From Acidobacteriota bacterium (GTDB lineage Bacteria > Acidobacteriota > UBA6911), in assembly GCA_031271905.1 (NCBI GenBank), contig JAISUT010000014.1:42973-106972 (forward strand): a stretch of DNA of 64,000 bases, read 5' to 3'. The position numbers and the translations under genes are program-made. The notes under the pieces are model-generated. The model searched no databases. It was not told the DNA's origin and was given only the letters and a program-made list of their open reading frames with translations. The first letter of the stretch is position 1. Each line of letters starts with the position of its first letter. This document shows positions 1 through 5,754 of this stretch, piece by piece.

Positions 1-1054
1 GCTTTTCGGGATCGGTGGGGATCAAGTTCACGCCGCCGCAAAGGGCTCCCTTGTGCTTGCTCGCCGTCGGCGTGAACTGGACTGGGACGACTGCGACGCC
101 GCCGACCCCCGCCTCGCGCAAACGGGCGGTCAATTGCGCGGCGAAGCGTCCGGGCTCTATCCAAGGGGCGCCGACGAATTCGAAGGGGGCGTCCGTCCCC
201 CTGCCCACCGACACGTTGGTCGCCTCCAGGAGGCACACGCCGGGGTAGAGTATCGCCGCCGTGACGCTGCGCATGTTGGGCGACGGGTTCACCCAGGTCT
301 GGCCGGTGTCCCAGAACATCTGCGCGCGCCGCCAGCCGTTCATCGGGATCACCTCCAGGCGCGCGCCCAGCTTCTTTTCGGCGTTGAAATACCGCGCCAG
401 CTCCCCGACGGTCATCCCGTGGCGCACTGGCAAGGGCATGTAGCCGGTGAAGGAGGCCTTGTCCGCGTCCAGCATCGGGCCCTCGACCTTGACGCCGCCT
501 ATCGGGTTCGGCCTGTCCAGGACGTAGAAGGGGATGCCCGCACGCGCCGCCGACTCCATGGCGTATGCCATGGTGGTGATGTAGGTGTAAAAGCGCGCGC
601 CGACGTCCTGGATGTCGAACACCAGCGCGTCGATGCCGCGCAACATCTCCGGCGTAGGCCGCCGCGTCTTACCGTAAAGGCTATGGACGGGGAGTCCGGT
701 CGCCGCGTCGATGGACGAGTCCACCCGCTCGTCGGCCACGCCCCGGATGCCGTGCTCGGGGCTGAACAGCGCGACCAGCGTGCAAGCCTCCGCTTGGAAC
801 AACAGGTCGATGGTGGATGCGCCGTCCACGGCGCGACCCGTGTGGTTGGTTATCAATCCGACGCGCTTGCCCGCAAGCGGCGCGAAATCTTGCGCCCTCA
901 ACACGTCGATGCCGTTGAGCACGCGGGGGCGCGTCTCCTGCGGCATGGTGGCGCCGTTTTCGGCGGCAGACGGCGGCGGCGGCAATGCCAGCGACAGGGC
1001 TATGCCGACCATGGTCATGATGGCTATGCGGGATTTGACGAGTTGCGTATTCAT
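1..1054 (-). CDS. namZ: NamZ-type exo-beta-N-acetylmuramidase (DUF1343), 3' end cut by window edge
   Basis: DUF1343 proteins of the NamZ type remove N-acetylmuramic acid from the ends of peptidoglycan fragments, in the periplasm or outside the cell. About 351 codons are visible and the frame is open to the left edge, so the C-terminus is missing. The first 30 residues look like a signal peptide with a hydrophobic core (IMTMVGIALSLALPPPP). The body carries the family's conserved blocks in order: GLITNHTGR, FSPEHGIRG, FDIQDVGARFYTY, LDRPNPIGG, PSPNMRS and NVSVGRGT. The ATG at 1054 was chosen because it opens directly on the signal peptide; ATGs slightly upstream are out of frame. Family assignment is firm; the substrate is inferred from the family. 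Confidence 0.9.
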   Translation of the reverse strand, partial: MNTQLVKSRIAIMTMVGIALSLALPPPPSAAENGATMPQETRPRVLNGIDVLRAQDFAPLAGKRVGLITNHTGRAVDGASTIDLLFQAEACTLVALFSPEHGIRGVADERVDSSIDAATGLPVHSLYGKTRRPTPEMLRGIDALVFDIQDVGARFYTYITTMAYAMESAARAGIPFYVLDRPNPIGGVKVEGPMLDADKASFTGYMPLPVRHGMTVGELARYFNAEKKLGARLEVIPMNGWRRAQMFWDTGQTWVNPSPNMRSVTAAILYPGVCLLEATNVSVGRGTDAPFEFVGAPWIEPGRFAAQLTARLREAGVGGVAVVPVQFTPTASKHKGALCGGVNLIPTDPEK

Positions 1055-1137
1055 GGCGACGGCGACATAGAGGCATAAAGGGGGAAAGGGCGGGGAAGGG
1101 CTTCCCATCGCCCGCGACCTTTCCCCGGGAAAGGGGG

Positions 1138-1515
1138 CTATCCCTTGGCGCACAGGCAGAACGGATGCCCGTCAGGGTCGAACATCGTGGTGAAATGGTC
1201 CCCGCCGAACTGGTCGGACGCCTTGACCGCTCCCAGCGCCTCGGCTTCGGCGACGGCGGATTTCACGTCGTCCACGGTGAAATCGAGGTGGGTCTGCTTT
1301 TGTTGCTTGCCGGGCTGCTCGGGCCAGACCGGGCGTTCGTAAGACATGCCGTCCTCCGGCGCGAACAGCAACGTGAAGCCGGTCGGCGCCTTCGCCACCG
1401 GCATTCCGAACATCTCCGCCTCCTCCCATCCCAAGAGGCTGGCATAGAACTTGCGCAGCTTCTTGGCGTCCTTGCAGTCGATGGTGATGTTTGTCAATGC
1501 GATTCCTTTGATCAT
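1138..1515 (-). CDS. VOC-family (glyoxalase/bleomycin-resistance fold) protein
   Basis: A 125-residue single-domain protein of the vicinal-oxygen-chelate superfamily, cytoplasmic. Visible hallmarks are the N-terminal strand ITIDCKDAKKLRKFYASLLGW, the central THLDFTVDDVKSAVAEAEALGA block and the C-terminal FDPDGHPFCLC, typical of the glyoxalase-like branch with two beta-alpha-beta-beta-beta modules. A strong ribosome site (GGAGGTG, 5 bases before the ATG) fixes the start. It is a lone gene between namZ and the symporter gene, with 237 bases of unassigned sequence upstream. Substrate cannot be told: such proteins include lyases, thiol transferases and antibiotic-binding proteins. Confidence 0.85.
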   Translation of the reverse strand: MIKGIALTNITIDCKDAKKLRKFYASLLGWEEAEMFGMPVAKAPTGFTLLFAPEDGMSYERPVWPEQPGKQQKQTHLDFTVDDVKSAVAEAEALGAVKASDQFGGDHFTTMFDPDGHPFCLCAKG

Positions 1516-1752
1516 TCGAACACCTCCATTGGCATGGCGTTTGCGGCCTTCGTGGGCGCCTTGGGCGCATCAAGCGCCGCCTCAGTCCCGCTCGGAAACG
1601 CCCAGCCGACCGGTGGGAATTCCGTTTCCGCGCTTCGCGCGCCCTGTACGCGAAGACCTTCAAACGCAATCAATAATGATTTTACGGTGTGGTTCCGCAA
1701 GATGGCAACGTTTTTTTGCGTGCGCCCCTGTTCGCCCCGCCTGCAACCGCCG

Positions 1753-3537
1753 TCAATCGGTGACAGCTTTCCAGCCGCGGCGGTTCAAATCGCGGTAGAT
1801 GACGCCCCCCGCCGCCAACGCCACGGCGAGCAACACCAGACCCTTGCCGGTCGCGCCGAAGATGATCTTGCCCACGCCGAACAGCGTCAGGTAGACCATC
1901 ACGCAACCGCATGCCCAGCAAAGGAGGTTGTGGAGGCCGTCCCGCGGTGCGGCTACGTCGGGGGCCTTCGCGGCGACCGGTTTCCAGAATGTCGCGCCGG
2001 GGCGCACCCGCCGGTAGAAGGCGACGAGCACCGCTTCTTTTTCGGGAGCGGTGGCGAAAGTGACCGCCAACCAGATGACGGTCGAGCCGGCGACGGTGAA
2101 CAAGACTATCCAGGCGAAATCCAGCGGGGCGTCGTTGTCCATCCCCAGCACGACCTGCATGAAGATCGAGATGTAGAACGACGCCGCCATCGCCGCCACC
2201 TCGCTCCAAGCGTTGATGCGCCACCAGAACCAGCGCAAGATGAACACGCTGCCGGTTCCCGCGCCGATGGCGAGCAGGAACTTCCACGCACCGGCGATGG
2301 AGTCTTGGTGCCAGGTGACGACGCAGGACGCCAGCATGATGAGGATTGTCGCCACCTGCGATGCGGCGACGTAATGCCGTTCGCCTCGGCCTTTGACGCA
2401 AAAGCGTCGGTAGAGGTCGTTGACCAGGTAGCCCGCGCCCCAATTCAACTGCGTGCTGATGGTGGACATGTAGGCGGCGCCGAACGCCGCCAGGATCAGC
2501 CCGCGCAGGGCGGCGGGGAACACCCCGGGATCCATCAAGACCATGACGAAGCCCGATTCCTTGTCCTCCAGCGCGGGGTAGAGCACCAGCGACGCCAGCG
2601 CCGTCAATATCCACGGCCAAGGACGGACGGCGTAGTGGGCGATGTTGAACCAGAGCGTCGCCAACAGGGAGTTTTTCTCGTCCCGGGCGCTCAATATCCG
2701 CTGGGCGACGTAGCCTCCACCCCCCGGCTCCGCCCCCGGGTACCAAGTCGCCCACCAGTTGACCGCCAGGTAGACGACGAAGGTGAGCATCGGCATCCAT
2801 GCCGAGCCGATCTCCGGCACGAAGGAGAGGATGGAGCCTTCCCCCCCCGCCACCCCCTTGGCGCGGTCAAACTCCAGCAACCGCTCGGTCAATGCGTCCA
2901 TGCCGCCGACGGCGCGCACGGCGAAGAACGCCAGCAGGATCATCATCCCCATCTTGAGGATGAACTGGAAGAAGTCGGTGAACAGCACCCCCCAGAGCCC
3001 CGAAAGGCTGGAGATCGACGCCGTCACGAGCATGATGGCGAAGACGGCGCCAAGCGCCTGGAGCTTGGTGCAACCGAAGACCAGCATGAGGATCTTCACC
3101 ATCGCCAAGTTGACCCAGCCCATGATGATGCAGTTGACCGGAAGGCCGAGGTAAAGGGCGCGGAAGCCGCGCAGGAATGCGGCGGGGCGACCGCCGTAGC
3201 GGATCTCGGCGAACTCCACGTCCGTCAGCACCCCCGCGCGACGCCAGAGCCGCGCGTAGAAGAACACCGTGAGCATGCCGCTCATCAGCATGTTCCACCA
3301 GAGCCAATTGCCTGCGATGCCGCTGGACGCCACCATGCCGGTGACCGCCAGGGGGGTGTCTGCGGCGAAGGTGGTCGCCACCATGGATGTGCCCGCCAGC
3401 CACCAAGACACCTTGCGCCCGCCGACGAAATAGTCCTCGGTGGAGGCGGTGGCGCGCTTCCGGCAATAGAGCCCGATGGCGAGGTTCAACAAGAAGTAGG
3501 CGGCGATGACCAGCCAGTCGATGGTCGCAAGTCGCAT
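1753..3537 (-). CDS. Sodium:solute symporter (SSS family)
   Basis: A 594-residue polytopic inner-membrane protein of the SSS family, which couples sodium entry to uptake of a small solute. It opens with the usual first helix (IDWLVIAAYFLLNLAIGLY) and the signature TASTEDYFVGGRKVSWWLAGTS in the first loop, followed by about 13 to 14 hydrophobic segments; the C-terminal segments and a loop of about 60 residues exceed a minimal 13-helix transporter. The gene follows the DUF47 gene with a 15-base gap, so the two are probably co-transcribed, DUF47 first. The ribosome site before the ATG is weak. The substrate is not deducible; relatives carry sugars, sialic acid, amino acids or organic acids. Confidence 0.88.
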   Translation of the reverse strand: MRLATIDWLVIAAYFLLNLAIGLYCRKRATASTEDYFVGGRKVSWWLAGTSMVATTFAADTPLAVTGMVASSGIAGNWLWWNMLMSGMLTVFFYARLWRRAGVLTDVEFAEIRYGGRPAAFLRGFRALYLGLPVNCIIMGWVNLAMVKILMLVFGCTKLQALGAVFAIMLVTASISSLSGLWGVLFTDFFQFILKMGMMILLAFFAVRAVGGMDALTERLLEFDRAKGVAGGEGSILSFVPEIGSAWMPMLTFVVYLAVNWWATWYPGAEPGGGGYVAQRILSARDEKNSLLATLWFNIAHYAVRPWPWILTALASLVLYPALEDKESGFVMVLMDPGVFPAALRGLILAAFGAAYMSTISTQLNWGAGYLVNDLYRRFCVKGRGERHYVAASQVATILIMLASCVVTWHQDSIAGAWKFLLAIGAGTGSVFILRWFWWRINAWSEVAAMAASFYISIFMQVVLGMDNDAPLDFAWIVLFTVAGSTVIWLAVTFATAPEKEAVLVAFYRRVRPGATFWKPVAAKAPDVAAPRDGLHNLLCWACGCVMVYLTLFGVGKIIFGATGKGLVLLAVALAAGGVIYRDLNRRGWKAVTD

Positions 3538-3552
3538 ATTTTCAAGGTGCTT

Positions 3553-4170
3553 CTAGGTGTTTTTCACGATGATCGACTCCAAGACGTTGGCGACGTCTTC
3601 CGCTTTGTCGGTCGCAGCCTCCAGCGTCTCGATGATCTCCTTGCGCTTGATAACCTCAATGGGGTCTTTGACATGGTCGAACAGGGCGGCGATCGCGGTC
3701 TGGCGATGCTGGTCCGCCTCGTTCTCCAGCCGGTTGATCTCGATGCAATGCGCGATGACGTTGTCGCTGTTCCTGAGTACGGAGACGGCTTCGCCCAACT
3801 CCTTCGCCTGGCTCAGCAGGACGGAGCAGATTTCCGGAACGGCGGTGATCGGCTCCTTGATCTTGTACAGGACGATGCACTTCGCCACGCTGTCCATCAA
3901 GTCGATCACGTCATCCAAGGCGGAGCAGAGGCGTTGGATGTCCTCGCGGTCGATGGGGGTGATGAAGGTCTTATTCAGTTCGTCGATGACATGGTGCGTC
4001 AGCGCGTCCCCTTTGTGCTCCAAGTCTTTGATTTTTTGCGCCAACGGGGCTTGATCCACCGTTGGCGTGCCCAGCATGGTCTGCAAAAGCTGCGCGGCTT
4101 CCAAGATGTGTACCGTCATCTCACTGAAGATATTGAAGAACTTCTCATCTTTTTTGAAAAGTTGCGCCAT
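3553..4170 (-). CDS. DUF47 / PhoU-like accessory protein
   Basis: A 205-residue all-helical cytoplasmic protein of the DUF47 (UPF0111) family, related to PhoU. Typical blocks are KIKDLEHKGDALTHHVIDELNKTFITPIDREDI near residues 45-80 and RLENEADQHRQTAIAALF near 145, with the repeated E-x-x-x-D metal-binding pattern. Family members normally sit next to Pit phosphate transporters and modulate them. Here the downstream neighbour, 15 bases away, is an SSS symporter instead, which is odd. The start is set by AGGAAAG about 7 bases before the ATG. Family call is firm; regulating the symporter is an inference from position. Confidence 0.85.
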   Translation of the reverse strand: MAQLFKKDEKFFNIFSEMTVHILEAAQLLQTMLGTPTVDQAPLAQKIKDLEHKGDALTHHVIDELNKTFITPIDREDIQRLCSALDDVIDLMDSVAKCIVLYKIKEPITAVPEICSVLLSQAKELGEAVSVLRNSDNVIAHCIEINRLENEADQHRQTAIAALFDHVKDPIEVIKRKEIIETLEAATDKAEDVANVLESIIVKNT

Positions 4171-4566
4171 GGTCTTTCCTAGAAATCATCAATAGTTCGG
4201 AGTGTTTGCTGAAGTTTTGCGCCTGCTTTTGGCACCCGGCTCCAGCGCAATGTGAAACCGCATTATATTCATTGGACGCACCTTGTTCAAGTTTAAAAAA
4301 TATCATAAATTGTATGAATTATATGAATAATAGGCTTTATATGAAGGCAAACCCTTTGAAATTAAAACGTTGCCCCTGCACCTCTTTCACAGGAATTTGC
4401 AAATTATCCACAGCTTTTGTGAATAATCGTGGATAATTCAGTTTTTTAACAGGGGCAACCAATTGGAGGAACAGATGTTTTTATCATTTTGCATAAAAAA
4501 TGTGCATTCGCTTCGCCCCGACGGCGACCGTGCCCGAACCTGCCGGGGCGAGTCTCGGCAACTCGT
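4171..4566. other. AT-rich intergenic region, no established gene
   Basis: About 400 bases between two minus-strand genes. It is clearly richer in A and T than its surroundings (most so at 4255-4345) and ends in a cluster of DnaA-box-like 9-mers at 4404-4437. A 37-codon frame at 4475-4588 (+) has a GGAGGA ribosome site four bases before its ATG, but its sequence is featureless and its end overlaps the 3' end of the opposite gene, so I do not call it a gene. Confidence 0.5.
4404..4437. promoter_or_regulatory. Cluster of three DnaA-box-like sites
   Basis: Three 9-mers lie within 34 bases: TTATCCACA at 4404-4412 on the plus strand (exact consensus TTATNCACA), TTATTCACA at 4418-4426 on the minus strand (exact consensus), and TTATCCACG at 4429-4437 on the minus strand (one mismatch). 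They flank an AT-rich stretch just to the left. This is the layout of a replication origin or of a DnaA-titrating or DnaA-regulated site. No dnaA, dnaN, parA or gidA is in the window, so the origin reading is only a possibility. Confidence 0.45.
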
Positions 4567-4794
4567 TCACACCGCTATGGGTTGGTAGTTTTCCGTCCAA
4601 AAACCGTTTTTCGCGACCACACTTTCTGACATGGTGCCGACTGTGGCGAGGTTGTTGGCGGATGGAATGAAAGGCGTGACGATCAGCATTCGGTTGCGAG
4701 TGCGTTTTTCCGCCACCGCTCGGGAGAGCAACTGCCCCAGGTCGCGGCTTTCCAAAGTTTTCCCTTTTATGACAACGTGATAGACCTTGTTCAT
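4567..4794 (-). CDS. Small protein of unknown function, 75 aa
   Basis: I do not recognise this protein. It begins MNKVYHVVIKGKTLESRDLGQLLSRAVAEKR in short, has a basic middle and ends with an uncharged tail (NYQPIAV), with no signal peptide or membrane segment. The ATG at 4794 was chosen because GGAAAGG lies 9 bases upstream; another in-frame ATG four codons upstream (MSAM) is too close to that site. The gene is downstream of lexA on the same strand, separated by a dispersed palindromic repeat (4881-4943), so co-regulation with lexA is possible but unproven. Confidence 0.55.
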   Translation of the reverse strand: MNKVYHVVIKGKTLESRDLGQLLSRAVAEKRTRNRMLIVTPFIPSANNLATVGTMSESVVAKNGFWTENYQPIAV

Positions 4795-4880
4795 GGCAGA
4801 CATCCTTTCCTTGTTCCTTAGACGATTGTTCCCATGGGATGCTTTGTAAAGCCCCGGATCAGGTTTGTCCATTGCCTGCT

Positions 4881-4943
4881 GAAAACCTCTAAAAACCCCG
4901 GATACTGCGTTGTGCCTTGCCTGCGAGGTTTTAGAGGCTCCCT
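4881..4943. repeat. Dispersed palindromic repeat, copy A
   Basis: One of at least five related intergenic elements of about 40 to 63 bases in this window (others at 20220-20280, 39077-39118, 46330-46392, 54801-54863). Outer arms are AACCTCTAAAAACC and GGTTTTAGAGGCTCC, which pair to form a long hairpin. The inner part reads CCCGGATACTGCGTTG then CCTTGCCTGCGAGG. It lies between lexA and the small gene at 4567-4794, both on the minus strand. It could act as a terminator or mRNA-end structure, or be a REP/MITE-like element. Confidence 0.8.
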
Positions 4944-5005
4944 ACGGGCTTTTTAAGGGCATCCTTAAAAGGCTGCGACCTAGATCAAAATTATCTTATT
5001 ATTTA

Positions 5006-5608
5006 TCAATACTTGCGCATCACACTAACAACCACTCCTTGAAGTTTCACCCGTTGCGGCTCCACCACTATCGGGGCTAGGGTCGCGTTGGCGGGCTGGA
5101 GGCGAATCCGCCCGTTTTCCGGGTAATATTTTTTCAGGGTGACGTTCTCGTTGTCGATCAACGCCACCACCGTTTCTCCCGGGACGGCCGCCGTTCGCGA
5201 CTCCACCACGACGTAATCCCCATCTTGGATATGGTCTTCGATCATGGAGTCCCCTTTCACTTTGAGCACGTAACAGTCATTCCGTCGGGAAAGGAAGAAC
5301 TCGGGAATGGGCATGGTTTCAGAATTGGAGATCGCTTCGATGGGATGTCCTGCCGCCACATAGCCGAAAAGCGGAAGGTTTTGAACCCCCGCCGTGGCTC
5401 CGGCGGACAGTTCGATGGAGCGGGCGCGGTTGGCGTCTCGTCGAAGGTATCCCCGGCTCGACAATGCTTCTAAATGTTTATACACCGCATTCAGCGAGGC
5501 GAACTTGAAGTGTCCGGCGATCTCCTCCATGCTCGGGGAATAGCCGTTGCCGTCGATAAACTCGGTGATGAAATCCAGAATTTCTTTTTGCCTCTGCGTC
5601 AGTTTCAT
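5006..5608 (-). CDS. lexA: LexA SOS repressor
   Basis: A 200-residue transcriptional repressor and self-cleaving serine protease that controls the SOS response; RecA-ssDNA triggers its cleavage. Residues 1-65 form the winged helix-turn-helix (LTQRQKEILDFITEFIDGNG, then SPSMEEIAGHF). The cleavage bond Ala-Gly is in GYVAAGHPIEA near residue 87, the catalytic Ser in KGDSMIEDHIQDGDYVVV near 120, and the catalytic Lys in NENVTLKKYYP near 157. Length is usual. The start is set by AAAGGTG 7 bases upstream of the ATG. A near-ideal sigma-70 promoter lies at 5640-5668, and TTCACCTTT/AAAGGTGAA inverted elements there may be its own operator. recA is in the same window at 42651-43727. Confidence 0.96.
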   Translation of the reverse strand: MKLTQRQKEILDFITEFIDGNGYSPSMEEIAGHFKFASLNAVYKHLEALSSRGYLRRDANRARSIELSAGATAGVQNLPLFGYVAAGHPIEAISNSETMPIPEFFLSRRNDCYVLKVKGDSMIEDHIQDGDYVVVESRTAAVPGETVVALIDNENVTLKKYYPENGRIRLQPANATLAPIVVEPQRVKLQGVVVSVMRKY

Positions 5609-5611
5609 ATG

Positions 5612-5662
5612 TTCACCTTTTTTTCACTATCCGGACGACATCATAGGTGGCATAAAGGTGAA
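5612..5662. promoter_or_regulatory. Inverted repeat, candidate LexA operator
   Basis: TTCACCTTT at 5612-5620 and its exact reverse complement AAAGGTGAA at 5654-5662 flank the lexA -10 region, one overlapping the ribosome site and one inside the promoter spacer. LexA usually represses its own gene, and its binding sequence differs strongly between phyla, so this is a candidate operator only. It does not match the E. coli (CTGT-N8-ACAG) or Gram-positive (GAAC-N4-GTTC) boxes. Part of the match may simply reflect the ribosome-binding sequence. Confidence 0.35.
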
Positions 5663-5668
5663 AGTCAA
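5640..5668 (-). promoter_or_regulatory. Sigma-70 promoter of lexA
   Basis: Read on the minus strand, -35 TTGACT (5668-5663), a 17-base spacer, and -10 TATGAT (5645-5640). The expected transcription start is about 5633, some 25 bases before the lexA ATG at 5608. The spacer begins with TTCACCTTT, whose inverted copy overlaps the ribosome site, so a repressor bound here would block the promoter. Confidence 0.75.
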
Positions 5669-5686
5669 CATTTTTTTCCAAAAAAA

Positions 5687-5715
5687 TTAATTTCGGGGGC
5701 ACGTCCCTGTATAGT
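5687..5715 (+). promoter_or_regulatory. Possible promoter of the UPF0182 gene
   Basis: A -10 hexamer TATAGT at 5710-5715 stands 17 bases from a weak -35, TTAATT (5687-5692). It is 40 bases before the UPF0182 start and diverges from the lexA promoter. The -35 is poor, so confidence is low. Confidence 0.35.
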
Positions 5716-5754
5716 TATCGTTCATGCCGTGACGGCGACCTGTAAGGAGGCGTT

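Noticed and set aside
1165..4182. A very long plus-strand open frame (about 1000 codons) opposite the VOC, symporter and DUF47 genes
   Set aside because: Its translation is rich in Arg, His, Gly and Pro without domains. It is the usual antisense open frame of high-GC coding DNA; the minus-strand proteins match known families.
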